Below are positions 21,777-33,744 of a DNA stretch of 64,000 nt, in pieces. Both the position numbers and the translations under genes were made by a program. The stretch's first letter is position 1. Each line of letters opens with the position of its first letter. The stretch is from contig OZ020589.1 of NCBI GenBank assembly GCA_963971535.1, positions 92,755,182-92,819,181 of the forward strand, written 5' to 3'. The notes beneath the pieces are model-generated. The model worked only from the letters and a program-made list of their open reading frames with translations, did not search any database and was not told where the DNA came from. The stretch is from Notolepis coatsorum (taxonomy: Eukaryota; Chordata; Actinopteri; Aulopiformes; Paralepididae).

Positions 21777-22071
21777 TGTTGTATAATTGCAAATAACTTT
21801 ATACAGAAGAAGCGGAAATTATTATTAGTTAGTTATATTTAGCTACTATTGTTGATTGTTGAGACTGTCATGTTATATGTTCAGGGAAAGTTATTTATCC
21901 TAAGTTCAGGGAAAGTTATTTATCCTAGGAACGGAGATGTAGTATTAGGTTATATTTGTATAGGAACCTTTGTGCGGTAGGAACCTTGATGTATGACGGA
22001 GGGGGAGTTAAATAAAGCATGCACGGACTCAAAAGCTATCGCCTGTGTCATATCGTCTCTTGATTATAACA
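21777..22071 (+). repeat. Probable 3' LTR of the Gypsy remnant
   Basis: Begins near a TG, contains a short direct repeat (TTCAGGGAAAGTTATTTATC twice), a TATA-like stretch, an AAATAAAG signal and ends ATAACA. It shares about 75 bp with 18781-18868. The exact left edge is uncertain. Confidence 0.5.
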
Positions 22072-22099
22072 AACCTAAGATCTCATGATTATAACTCAA

Positions 22100-22260
22100 C
22101 ACTCGCCATGTCAACATTGTACCTCTTCAGCTCATGCACAACCGCTGTTCTGACATTCCAGGTAGCAATTGTGTGTTGTGGGTTTAATTTTTTTGTTAGT
22201 TTTTGACCCCATGGGGATGACCCGTGGCTGTCCGGGTTGAACAGGAACATACCTTATTTA
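22100..22260 (-). pseudogene. RTE-like LINE endonuclease N-terminal scrap
   Basis: The minus strand reads PQHTIATWNVRTAVVHELKR then YNVDMAS, the opening of the APE endonuclease of RTE-like LINEs (TWNVRT motif). A PDSHGSSPWG stretch precedes it. Only this piece is present, close to the Gypsy LTR end. The RTE copies at 8300 and 27471 lack this region, so it may or may not be the same family. Confidence 0.6.
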
Positions 22261-22829
22261 GGTCATACAGCCTTTGCTTTATATATGCGTAGTTAAAGCT
22301 GTGGACTTCCCAAGCGGTGTGATATAGTTTTCATGCTGACATGACGTAAGTAGACCTGTACTGTACAGTATCCAATTTATTCTGAAAATGGCACTATTCG
22401 TGTACAATGAGTAGCTACAAAAGCCAGCAACAATTTCTTGGACACAGCTTTATTCGGTTACAAGTATGTAATGAAAGCTGTGGTCTTCCAAAATGGTGTA
22501 ATATAGATTTCATGCTGATATGGCACAAATTGACCTGGACAGTTTACTGGACTTTACTCTCACTACAGTGTAATTTATATGCGTATGCAGTGGACGAAAA
22601 CATTATTAGGCCTATATGGTATTTTTCAACATTTTATGTCATCGAACAATAATCTGACAGTTGACTTCGATTGTTAAAACGAAATCATAAATGTATGTTT
22701 TGAAAACATACATTCTGACGCATTTATTTTGAAGGCTAAACAAACGTCTTAACCGGTAGTCGTATTGTACCGGAAGTATTATTGTTGCCCGCAAAGGTCA
22801 GAACGCCCTATATCAACAACGGCCAATCA
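22261..22829. other. No gene seen
   Basis: AT-rich sequence without supported features. Confidence 0.4.
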
Positions 22830-23165
22830 AAGCAGCGTGATTTTTTCCCGTAGCCTATGTTTGCGAAGACGCTCTCTGATTGGCTAGCTGCGTACAGCGA
22901 AAGACCCTCTCTGATTGGTTTAGCGCCAAAGGGTCTCTTCCGTCTAACTAACCTTAACCGTAACCCTAACCTTAACCGTAACTCTAAGCATAACCCACTT
23001 CGAAAGAGGGCCAAAGCATAACCACTTTGAAGCAGAGAATATATATATGTACAATGCGGAAGAGACCCTTCTGCGCTAAACCAATCAGAGAGGGTCTTCG
23101 CTGTACGCGGCTAGCCAATCAGAGAGCGTCTTCGCAAACATAGGCTATGGGAAAAAATCATGCGT
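22830..23165. repeat. Inverted repeat with CCAAT-type motifs
   Basis: A left arm near 22845-22945 and a right arm near 23065-23165 are inverted copies (TAGCCTATGTTTGCGAAGAC against GTCTTCGCAAACATAGGCTA). Each arm carries two CTCTCTGATTGG words, or CCAATCAGAGAG in reverse. The loop of about 120 bp holds CTAACC/TAACCG telomere-like words. It could be a palindromic MITE; no termini or target duplication were fixed. A related CGCTCTCTGATTGG stretch is in the hAT at 53100. Confidence 0.7.
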
Positions 23166-23589
23166 CTCAGCACACCATACTCAGTGAGGCACCGACACTG
23201 TCCAATCTACGCGGTTCCGTCCATCTCACGAAGATAAAACTGGGAACGAGGTTACGTCCATAATATCCGCCTCAGAGCGAACCTAGCTAATACTTAACGT
23301 TATTACCTCTTTGGTTCATTGGTGAAATGTTACACAAATACCGAGATCGTTAGTCAACGAGCCGTTGAAGTTGGCTATGCTGCAGAAATCCACGACCAGC
23401 GTTAACTGCAGGATGCTCGAGATGTTATGAAGCCTAAGATGATAACAGGACAGGTTTGTAAAATCCAAAGTTATTATTATTTTGTTTAACCTCGCACCAA
23501 CCGGACTCTGCAGCAACAGAGCATCAGCTAAAACTAAATAACGACCATCTTACTACTCAAACATTTCATACATATGTTTTGTTATGCGA

Positions 23590-23695
23590 AAGACCAAAGT
23601 CTTTCTCCCGTTAACAATTGTGTGTATTGAGCTGTACTGTATTGTACCCATTCTGCAATCTGTTAATACAATTTGCAATCAATCAATCATGCTAA
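23590..23695 (+). repeat. LINE B tail-only copy
   Basis: Matches the last about 100 bp of LINE B (AACAATTGTGTGTATTGAGC to CAAT repeats). It lies immediately left of the LTR element at 23703. Confidence 0.8.
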
Positions 23696-23702
23696 ATGCA
23701 TG

Positions 23703-24021
23703 TGTGGGATATTGTGGATATCCTGAAGAAGAAGGTTCTCAGTCAACCGAGGTTCAGTTAATAACAAGGTTTATTAACTGGACAGATAGAAATATACATA
23801 GTACATAGAGAGAATGGCTGAGGCTCGCGCGCCAGGTGATCAGCTGAATGACCCAGGTAGCGACCAGGATTGCTGTCGGGAGGAGCCTTATATAGTTAAA
23901 AGGGGGGGATGTGGTCCCATTTGATAGGTCAAATGGGTGGGGGGGGGACACAGGATAGGGGAGAAAGGGGAGGGGAATGTCTTTACATGGGGGAGTTGGG
24001 GAATCATTATATTATTCCACA
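23703..24021 (-). repeat. 3' LTR of the 23703-32764 element
   Basis: TG...CA bounded, about 95% similar by eye to 32443-32764, with the TATATAAGG and AATAAA order on the minus strand. Confidence 0.75.
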
Positions 24022-24569
24022 GGTACTCACTTTTCTCTTCATAATGTGGGTGAGATTAATATATATAATATATATGGGTCATTTGGAACAGGTACAGCAA
24101 AAGTGAATATACATGGTAACAGAATGGAATCGATGTAACCCATCGGTTATCAGATACTGAATGAAATAGAAAACAATTAAAATAATGAAAATTTTGGCCA
24201 ATGTGATCTGTTGGTTTACCGGATTATTGAATAAAAATCATTTTAAAACCTTGATCTGGTGGTTGGCATAACAGTTTAAAATAGAATTATTTACATACAT
24301 GATTCATGACATGATTGACTGGATTGATGTCTGTGTGTTATTTTGATATCAGATGTGGGAATAGATATCACCCTTTTCTTTTCTTAATAATGGTCTGATT
24401 TATCCGCTCAAATACCTATATCAATGATTGGTCCTCAACTCTGATATCAAACAACAAATAACATAATCATTAGAAGCTCTGGTTGTGCCTATCTTAGCTT
24501 GGCACTTACCTCCAGTCATTCACGTTGTGAATCAGACATTTAAGTGTTAACTATGTGTCTTCATGCAAA
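24022..24569. other. No gene seen (LTR element interior)
   Basis: AT-rich, with nothing recognised apart from the purine-rich stretch next to the LTR. Confidence 0.4.
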
Positions 24570-25930
24570 TGACATGTCGTCAGCTTGTGACTGCAACTTG
24601 TTCCTGTTTGCGGACGACTCAGCCCTGCTGGTCTCTGACAAGAACAAGTTACAGGTTGAAAAAGCCCTCAGCTCGGAACTAGGCAAAATCTGCATATGGC
24701 TCGCCGACAACAAACTATCATTACACATGGGCAAAACAGAGTCCATTCTCTTCGGTTCAAATAACAAACTCAGCAAGACTGACGGCTTCTCGGTTACAGT
24801 GGGTGACAATATTGTCACAAGGAAAGATGAAATTACCTACCTGGGTTCCATCCTAGAGGCTAATCTTTCCTGTGACAAAATGGCATCCAATGTAATAAAA
24901 AAAGTCAACCAACGAACGCGATTCTTGTACCGGATCTCCTCTCTGGTAAACAAGAATACCCTGAAGACTCTAGCAGGAGCACTCATTCAAGGGTACTACG
25001 ACTATGCTTGCACCTCATGGTACCAAAGCACCTCAAAGGCACTAAAAAACAAATTACAAACATCTCAAAACAAGCTAGTCAGACTACTACTTGACCTGAC
25101 TCCTAGAACCCACCTCACCCCTGCCCACTTTGACAACCTAGGATGGCTTAGAGTAGACGACAGAGTACAGCAACTTGCAATGGGCCTGGTCTACAAGATA
25201 CACTACGCGACCAAGGTACCCATGTACATGTCAAAACACTTCCCAAAGGTCAGTGAATACCACGATCACAACACCAGAGGGAGCTCCACAAATCATGTAA
25301 AACCCAGATTCGGCTCAAACAAGGGACTAAACACGTTTCGCAATTATGCCACATCAATGTGGAACGCCCTGCCTAAAGCTGTAAAGGAATGTGAATCACT
25401 ACCCACCTTCAAAAACACTCTCAAAAAACACCTACGTGAGACTGCAATTCGAAACTGGCCCCTACAAATGTCCTAACCTAGTTGTACAGTAAATGACCAA
25501 GTAAGGCTTTGTCAACATTCCAATGTACAGTGTAAAATGTGTGTGTGTCCCCTACCCAACCCCCCCCCCTCCCCCACCTCCAATGTACAGCCCTCACCCA
25601 ACCCACCCAACCCCACCCCACCAACCTCCTCCAATGTACAGTTTCTACGCCAAATGTATATACACTCCTTTTCTGGACACTTTTGTATCACAAACAGTAC
25701 TGTATTTGCAAATCTGATATGTCATAAATGTATAGATGTAGCAGTACTGTCTATCTGTATGTCATGTATGTCATATATGTTATGATGAATTGAAAATGGG
25801 GGACCCTGGTGGAAACAAGACGAAAGTCTTTCTCTGGTCTGCATCCCCTTAACAATTGTATGTATTGAGATGTACTGTACTGTACCCATTCTGCAATCTG
25901 TTAATAAACTTTTCAATCAATCAATCAATT
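24570..25930 (+). mobile_element. LINE family B copy 2, 5' truncated
   Basis: The frame 24544-25476 (310 codons, LINE part from about 24570) begins NDMSSACDCNLFLFADDSALLVS, holding the F-A-D-D catalytic box. It continues with WLADNKLSLHMGKTESILFG, TYLGSILEANLSC, the linker and a C-terminus ending ETAIRNWPLQM. This is the second half of the RT and its tail domain; the earlier ORF is absent. The frame is intact to the stop. The 3'UTR has C-rich stretches with repeated CCAATGTACAGT, and the end has CAAT repeats. The clade is uncertain. Confidence 0.85.
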
Positions 25931-27470
25931 CATGATAATATCTATGGGAGCTAAGATCATGGTTGTACACATACAAACATAGTAATATTTACAATAGACA
26001 TTACCTTAGTGGCTAATGTGTATAAAGAGAACATTAAAAATAAATGATATAACAGATGATTATGCTAACCGTGTTAACATCACATTCTTAGTTCATAATT
26101 TTCCAGATATATGTTACATTTGTGGTACAATTCTTGTTTGTGAAGGCATGAATCTGACAGATGTTGCTTCGCTGTTGACAAGCTGTTCTCTGCCAGGGGT
26201 GCGTCCTTCTGTGGTGGTCTTGATGTGTGTTGAATGTATCGTACATTCAGTTGATGTTTCTGTGAGTCTGTTGTGTGGCAGTGCCAGACAGTAAGACAGT
26301 AATCTAAAAAAAAACAATGTGGACAATATGTGCTAGGCCTGTTTTACTGCAAGTGTTAGGCGTTTCTCGTGTGTTCAGGTCGCCATCCACTCCTTGTGTA
26401 TCTCGTCAAAGGTCACAGGGTTATTGGGAGTGGTGGGGTGGCCATCCACGGGGACGCTGTAGATTCCCCTCCCGGAGCCTGTGTTGCTCTTCATCTGTCG
26501 CTGTGCTCACGCTTGGCCTTTATCAGGCCCAGAGACATGGCGGAAGGGTGTTCTTGACCGTGCTGTGTTAGTCGGCCTTCCGTTCCTCGTTATCGTGGTA
26601 CCACTTAGTGGAGGGCGACGGTTTGCCGGTGTAGTGGCCAGTCAGTAGGACGCTCTCTCTCACACGGATGGTGGAGATACACGGCGTTGGCCTTGGTTTG
26701 TCGTAGGCTGTCGGGGTGGCGCAGCATGTCGTCCTTTCTGTCTCTGCTCCCCTTCCTTTGGGGACGTCTGTGTTGTGTGGGCTGGTGGTTCTCCCACGGT
26801 TGTTGTCGTCGCCCTGGTTGTGTCCGCAGCTCCTTGGCGGTGTCCTTCGTGGTCCTTTGCTGTTGTTCGTGGTTCAGGTCACGCGTTGTCTCACTCGTCC
26901 TGTCCTCTCACCAATTTATGATCTGAGGATGATGAAAACTGTCTTAGAAAACCTCCTCACATAAATGATTCAACGCCTTTCTGCTAAAGAAGAAAATCAT
27001 TTAGGGTTAATTCAATTCATAGTTTTTCATTGTGTAATGCCATTATGCATGTTCTTTATTTTACTTACCATTGAGTCTAAGTGTGGCTCATCATAATTTA
27101 GCATGTGGAAAAAAACAAAATCTAGGCAGCCGGTTATTTTGCATGAAAAACAATCATTCATTTTCTCATCTACTCTTAAGTAGCATTAATTCAATTATCC
27201 TATAATATATCATGTGAATTTTTTTGCAACTGATAAAAATACATCTAACCCTAACTAACCTTAATGTCATGCACTTGTCCTAATAAACTAACCTACACTG
27301 TAGCACTCGACACTTTGATGAACATTGTTACTCAGCTGCTAGAGTTGTGCCCTTCCTGATGTCCTGTCACATAGAACCTGTAAGTCGCTTTGGATAAAAG
27401 CGTGAGCTAAATGACCAATGTAAATGTACACCTTGTACATGTTGATAATCATTGTGTATCCCTTATCTAT
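25931..27470. other. LTR element interior, nothing recognised
   Basis: GC content rises at 26330-26930 compared with the flanks. Short frames on both strands have no domain that I can identify; this could be decayed LTR-element coding sequence. Confidence 0.35.
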
Positions 27471-29590
27471 CTAGGTCGTCCTCGGACGGGCCCTCCATCG
27501 GTGCTTCCAGTCATCCCGATCCTCCATGCATCTGGCTAGCTCGCCGGTGCTTTCTGTTCCCACATCTCTCCTGAGTACGTCCACGTAGGTTAACGTGGGA
27601 CGTCCTCGTGATCGATGCCCGTGTGTTGGTTCCCACAGCACAAGTTTGCTGGTTGGCATCTCATGGTGTCTCTGGCAGTGACCTGCCAGCCTCATTCTCC
27701 TGACTGCCACTTTATCGCTCACCTTTAGCACCCCCCCCATACAAGTTTGCATTAGTGACATGCTCATCCCTGTTGATGTTGAGCACCACACGCATCATTC
27801 TGGTGTAGCACCCATCCAAGGACTTCTGCAGGGTGGGCTTCAAGGTCCAGCATTCACTGCCATACAAAAGGACAGACTCAACTGTTGCATGAAAGAAGTT
27901 GAGCTTGATTTGACGGGGGAGGTTGGATTTCCACACACTGGTCATGCCGTTCAGAGCCCTCCACGCAAGTGCCTTCCTCACTTTAAGGTCTTGCTCGGAC
28001 GAGTTGACCCACGAGCCCAGGTACTTGAAATCACTGACTTCCTTTAGAGCAGAGCCTCCTGTTGTCCTTAGAGGTGGATGATCCGGGAGAATGTTATACA
28101 TTATGACCTCGGTTTTCTTGGCATTTAGCCTAAGGCCAACCTTGGCACACTCCGTCTCCACTCTGCACAGGAGTTCCTGTGCCTGGTCCACCTGGTCAGA
28201 GAGCAGGCTGATGTCGTCCGCGTAGTCAAGGTCTGTTAGGACTATGGCGGGGTGTCGTCTCGATATCCTTGGGGTTATTGTGAGACCAAGTTCCTGCTCC
28301 CGTCCATTGATGGCCTTCCTGAGCGCATATTCGAGGACTATGACGAAAAGGAAGGGGGCAAGGGTGTCCCCTTGCATCACTCCAGCCAGGATGTCAAATT
28401 CTTCACCGTTTTCGTCTGGGGTTACCACCTTGGCCCTTGTACCCGTGTGCATGGTCCCTATGGCCCGGAGTAGATTGGGAGGGACTCCGTAGGCCTTGAG
28501 TATCCTCATCATCACGGCTCTGTGTATCGAGTCAAAAGCCTTTTTGAAGTCGATAAAGCACAGTACCGCTGTCAGGTTGTTCGTCTTAACCTCCTCGATG
28601 ATTCTTCTCAAGGCCAAGATCTGGGCCACAGTGGTCCTCTTCTCTCGGAAACCATTTTGGTTCTCCCTGAGGTGGGGGTCGATGGCTTTCCTTATCCGGT
28701 TTAGTATCATGCGATTGTACATCTTTGCAATGACACATGTCAGACTTATGCCACGGTAGTTGTCTGGCTTCGAGAGATCTCCGGACTTAGGCACTGGGAT
28801 GATGTTAGAGAGAGACCACATATCAGGCTGGTTGTTTTTCATCAGGGCATGGTTGCAGAACTCCAGGATGATGTTGTCAAGGTCACAGTTCTTATAGACC
28901 TCTGGGGGAATGCCGTCCGGCCCAGAACTTTTCCCCTGCTTCAGTGTGGATTTCACTTTGGTAAACTCCCTGGCTGTGAAGGGACTATCGTCAATAGTGA
29001 GATTCGTGAGGACGGCAGGTATCGTCTCCTCATCTTCATCCACTGTCGAGTGTGTTCCCAGTAGATTTCGGAAGTGAGTGAACCAGGAGGTCACCCTCTC
29101 CTCTGGGCTGTTGCCTTCTACCTGTCCCTGCTTCAACCTTTTCCTCCCACTCATCTCATTGATGACCCTCCATGCCTCCCCATACTGCTGTTCACCATGC
29201 GCTGCCTCCACTCTCTGCACCTTCTCCATCAACTCCTCCCCCCTTATCTTGTCGTAGGTATCGAACAAAAGCTGTTTGGCCTTTTTCAGTACCTTGCGAT
29301 TCTCTGCAGTCTGCTCATGCCCGTAGCCTCGTCGTGCCTCCTCCACGCCCTCACGTGCCACCATGACTTCTGGGTGTTTGGACCTCCGGGAGACCCCATT
29401 CCTCTCCACCACTGGAACACACATCCTGGCCGCCTCTTCATTCGCAGCAACGAACCGCCTGTATTTGGTATTAGGCTCCTCCCCCTCACCTAGCAGCTGA
29501 AAGCAATTCCTCACTTCCACTGCGTACCTAGTTTGAAGGCCCTTGGCGGTTTGATATTTGCAGTCATGGAAAGTATTTGAATTAGCAAGG
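27471..29590 (-). mobile_element. RTE-like LINE copy 2 with long ORF
   Basis: The open frame at 27712-29520 (602 residues; it can be read upstream to about 29575 as TAKGLQTRYAVEVRN) contains a full RT. It shows GKSSGPDGIPPEVYKN and NYRGISLTCVIAKMYNR, motif A FIDFKKAFDS (about residue 320), motif B GVMQGDTLAPFLF, motif C LDYADDISLLSD (about 432) and motif D GLRLNAKKTEV. Near 27731 a run of eight C's (seven in copy 1) shifts the frame; the true C-terminus (HRSRGRPTLTYVDVLRR...WRARPRTT) continues in the next frame to 27471. The endonuclease is missing (5' truncation). The tail is a short GATA-type repeat. Confidence 0.85.
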
Positions 29591-32442
29591 AGTTATTGGT
29601 TATAAGCAGAGAATAGAAGGAGGAGATTGCAAGTTAAGTTGTTTTCATCATTGATCCTTCATCTCTGGCACTTCTACTTTGTCTGGTTTTATTCAGAAAT
29701 GATATCTCTAATTCGTGTGCCTTCTTGAAAAGAGATGATGAAAACAACTGGTTAGTTATTCTGTTAGTATGGGAATTAGATAGACTTTCATGACTGCAAC
29801 ATCATCACCTGTGTCTAAGTTAAGTTGTATAAATAAACATAGATACGTTCATTTTGAAACATTGCATTCAATGCATTTTGTGGTTCCCTGTTGTCATCCA
29901 TTGTCAGGTGAGTCTCGGTGGGAACAAAGAGAAAATCTGCATCTAAAGCAATACTTTAGTGTTCTTGGTTTCTGTAGAGCTCATGGTGCTCTAAGTCGAG
30001 CCCCTTCATGTGGTCAGAGTGCAGGCTTTTGCATAGCTTTGTCTGCCTCCTGCCCTGCGGTTTTCAAGTGCCCTTTCTGAATAGCGTCTGCTATCGTCTT
30101 TGTTCCTGTTAAAACACAATTTACATGATGTAGATTTATTTTGAACGGTCAATTGATTTCCCTTTAGCTCCAAACTGCTTTGTGTTCAAATGTAGATTAT
30201 CACTCAGTCTGTGTCCTGTCTGTGTTCAGATGCAAATCATTGGAGTTTCAGTCTTTTGTGATACAATTTGGGTGTCTGCACTGCTCTGCACCTCGCCTCA
30301 GAGCCAAATCTGTCTGCCTCTTCGGTTCCTGCAAACACAAAACTTAATTTCCCACTTTTCTTTTATTGTCCTCTGGGTGAATTCTCTTTGACTGTCTGTG
30401 TGCTCAACATACAATACATATCTTATCACTGTTACTGTGGAAAAGAGGCATGATTTGGCCTCATCTAAACATTATCTGCAATTATTTATTATCTCCAAAG
30501 AAAGGTTGTTGTTATTCCTTCTTTAGCCTTTAGATCTTGTTGATCTAAACCTCTTATTTTTTAACCATAATTGTAAAAGCTTATAAGGTCTAATCGCCTA
30601 TACTGGGAGTAAGTGTGTGTTACTCATAAATTGTTTCTGCTTGGGGGGCTGTTTTACTCTATAGTTTGTGTCCAAGTAATCTAAGGTTATAACGTCTAAT
30701 CTACTGTTGCAGAATATGTTATATTTGATGCATGCTTCTCTATGATACTCCGTATAAAAACAGAGATGTGGGAGTTAAAACATACACTGTTTTTAAAATA
30801 GAAATGATTTGTTGGATAGTTGTAATTCACAGTAACTGATATTATTTGTGTCATGCATCATCAAGGTTTGTTTCATACTCACCGGACAGCTGTTGTGATG
30901 ACGTCGTCCTCATAGTTGTGTTCAGTTATTGAATACCCTTATAACTTACCCCCTTTTGTGTTTATGTGTATCTTCAATCGAATAGTGGTCCTTGAGGCTG
31001 TAACACGCTACGTGTCGTCAATGCAATGCTCGGCTCGTTTATCCGGTGGTCTGGGACAATGCAACTTTGGAAAAACTCTTTTGCATCTCGCTACAGTAAC
31101 ACGACACGTTCTAATAGCAGCGTGTACATACACATACAAATAAAACAGATACTACGTGGATTTCATATACCCTCTGCCTCGGGCATATTAAACTTCACGT
31201 TAATCAAAATCATAACTTCATGGCGCACACCGTATGACGTCATCGCTCCAAGCGACGTTCATGCGTTCCCATTCACCTCGGAAATAACGCTTTGCAATCC
31301 ATGCAGTACTTTTCCGCGAGCTCTCAATAGCCTGGAATTCACCTAAAACCAGCGTTTTGTAACCGAATGAACGAGCCTGTGCATCATATGCGGTTCCATG
31401 TGAAACGTAAACAAACAGACAAGAAAAACGCGATATCAGCCGGTTTTTATCTTAATAAAGCAACGCAACGGGTTCTATAATACTGTGCACATACAAACGA
31501 AACGTAAACAGACAAACAAACAATACTACATAAAAGATAACGTGTGTGTATACCTGATCTGTATCGGATCGCTGTTCGTTTAATCGACCAGCACCATGCT
31601 GCGATAAGGCTTTTATACCCTTGATATACACTATACACCGTTATTAACGCATAACGACCGAACCTGAACTTCTAAATTTAATAGCGCTATATTAGATTCA
31701 ATATACCATAACCAACACGTCACGGTCTCGAAACACACGACTATTGTCCCGTTTAATGTAGGACACGTCCTACCGGGACGTCCCGTTGTTATACTACCCG
31801 CCTATCTGTGTTGATAAATGGTTCACCTACTCCGAATACATCGTTTTCAGGAATGGAAGAGATCGTAGGCTTAGTTTGAGGTTGAAACTATGAATATTAC
31901 AACGTTACTTTGGTAAATCTAATCATGATACTCCCAGCTCTCGGTCATTCTTCCCGCCTATTGCCGAAGAATCATAGAACAGTTTCTAACAGAGTAGCGT
32001 TTTCCAAGGATATCACGTCTCATAAGCCCACGTATCTTACCTTGTTGTTTATATTTCAGTCTGCATCAGCTAGACTGGGTTAGCAATCCAACAACCTATG
32101 TTGTGCCTTAGCTTTCGGTCGGCACCAGCTCGACCGGGAATAGCACTACAACCCAGCAAATCCTCTCAGAACCGCCTGATAAGGACCGGGGTACACGCGT
32201 TTCCCCCGTAATGATTCACAATACAGATCAGAATTATTAATGCACATTACTCTCACTCAGCCATGATCTCAATATTGACAACATACCGTAACATTCACCT
32301 GGCACAGAGAAAAGCGGGAAGGTTTTAATTCCTTGCCATACATTTTGGTCGACCATCTATATACTCACTTTTCTCTGTATATATGAAACAACACGGCAGG
32401 GCCAGGACGCAAAGAGTCTGTCACAAGTTCGTAGACGCCAAT
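29591..32442. other. LTR element interior, nothing recognised
   Basis: No motif of gag, pol or env on the minus strand, and no host exon recognised. The part beyond about 31000 is richer in CG words. The TGG primer-site candidate is at 32430-32440. Confidence 0.35.
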
Positions 32443-32764
32443 TGTGGGATATTGTGGATATCCTGAAGAAGAAGGTTCTCAGTCAACCGAGGTTCAGTTA
32501 ATAACAAGGTTTATTAACTGGACAGATAGAAACATACATAGTACATAGAGAGAATGGCTGAGGCTCGCGCCCCAGGTGATCAGCTGAATGACCCAGGTAG
32601 CGACCAGGATTGGTGTCGGGAGGAGCCTTATATAGTTAAAAGGGGGGGGATGAGGTCCCATTTGATAGGTCAAATGGGGGGGGGGGGGGGGCACAGGATA
32701 GGGGAGAAAGGGGAGGGGAATGTCTTTACATGGGGGAGTTGGGGAATCATTATATTATTCCACA
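32443..32764 (-). repeat. 5' LTR of the 23703-32764 element
   Basis: TGTGGG...CCACA bounded. It carries a G-run of 13 at about 32679-32691. A 4-bp CATG follows at 32765-32768. Confidence 0.75.
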
Positions 32765-32768
32765 CATG

Positions 32769-33240
32769 CTAATGGTTTAAATCAGTTAGATATTTTATCT
32801 TGATCAAACACGTAATCAACCTGGGCAGACATTTGCATAATACTTCCGGGGTTATTATAAACGTAAACAAGCACACTGCTGAGCCACTAGGTTACTTGTC
32901 AAACGATGTAATAGCTTTATATTAGCTTATATCATACATTCCATGATAAACGATTAGTTGAAAAGCACCCAGACTGTGTCGTTTTCGTTTTAAAGCAGTG
33001 AGCGGAGCTCCAGTTGTTGGACGACAGTGGCGGACTGACGCCCCGGGCACACCAGACGCGCACGAAATCCCGCGCGGGTTCCGTGCGAGATCGCGCGCCT
33101 GGCCTGGCACACCTACTCCGACCTCAGAGCGCGCGGACGACAACCATAGAACCAAAGGAATTCCCAGCAGCAGCACAAGCTCTCTCTCGCTCTCTCTCTC
33201 TCGCTCTCTCTCTCTCCCCCCCCTCTCTTTCTCTGTCTCT
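32769..33240. other. Unassigned; GC-rich end piece and CT microsatellite
   Basis: 33030-33135 is rich in CGCG words and includes GACGCCCCGGGCACACCAGA, which recurs inverted near 47150-47175. 33180-33240 is a CTCTCT microsatellite. There is no gene. Confidence 0.5.
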
Positions 33241-33625
33241 CTCACCCACCCACCCCCTCCTAATGTACAGTCCCCCCCCCATCATATGTATATACTCTGT
33301 CAGGATCTATGGGTAACAGTACTGTATATTTGAATATCCTATATGTCACAAATGTAACAGTACTAAATACCTGTATGTCATGTATGTCCCTATGCCATAA
33401 ATGTCATGTATGTTGTGTATGTCATAAATGTCACTATGAATTGAAAATGGGGGACCCTGATGTAAACAAGACAAAAGTCTTTCTCTGGTCTGCATCCCCT
33501 TAACAATTGTGTGTATTGAGCCGTACTGTATTGTACCCATTCTGCAATCTGTTAAATAAAGTTCATTCATTCATTCATTCATTCATTCATTCATTCATTC
33601 ATTCATTCATTCATGGAAACTGGAT
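33241..33625 (+). mobile_element. LINE B 3' end copy
   Basis: Starts in the C-rich 3'UTR with a TAATGTACAGT unit, includes the GAATTGAAAATGGGGGACCC segment and ends in about 13 CATT repeats. It is 5' truncated with no coding part. Confidence 0.8.
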
Positions 33626-33744
33626 CATCGTCCCTTTGAAAAGGTAAAACAGGTCTACCAGCAAGACAGCCTGGCATTGAAGACCTGAGGAAACTAGAAG
33701 CTATTAGTCCTGGTTTCCCACGACTGGGACCTTGTATGAACCTC

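Larger units (their letters stand above)
18781..22071 (+). mobile_element. Gypsy-type LTR retrotransposon remnant
   Basis: A segment at 18781-18868 and one at 21949-22021 share TAGTATTAGGTTATATTTGT through a GTTAAATAAAGCATG signal and look like parts of the two LTRs. Between them lies a clear integrase region (20520-21633). The right LTR seems to run from about 21777 to 22071, ending in CA. The element is broken and much of gag and pol cannot be recognised. It looks old to middle-aged. Confidence 0.65.
23703..32764 (-). mobile_element. LTR element (ERV- or Gypsy-like), minus strand
   Basis: Two LTRs of about 320 bp (23703-24021 and 32443-32764) start TGTGGG and end CCACA. The outer flanks share a 4-bp CATG (23699-23702 and 32765-32768). 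On the minus strand the LTR has TATATAAGG upstream of TTAATAAACC, giving the orientation. A TGG (TGGCGTCTACG) follows the 5' LTR after 2 bp, as a primer-binding site should, and a purine-rich stretch (GAAGAGAAAAGTGAG) lies before the 3' LTR. The interior has been invaded by LINE B and an RTE, and no gag, pol or env is recognised. Broken; age moderate to old. Confidence 0.7.

Noticed and set aside
22934-22996. Telomere-like TAACCC/TAACCG words
   Set aside because: Only a few imperfect units within the loop of an inverted repeat; not an interstitial telomere array.
26317-26964. Several overlapping plus-strand frames in a GC-rich stretch
   Set aside because: Short, unrelated to any family I know, and inside a minus-strand LTR element; not enough to call a gene.
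27760-29493. Plus-strand frames opposite the RTE ORF
   Set aside because: Shadows of the minus-strand reverse transcriptase.
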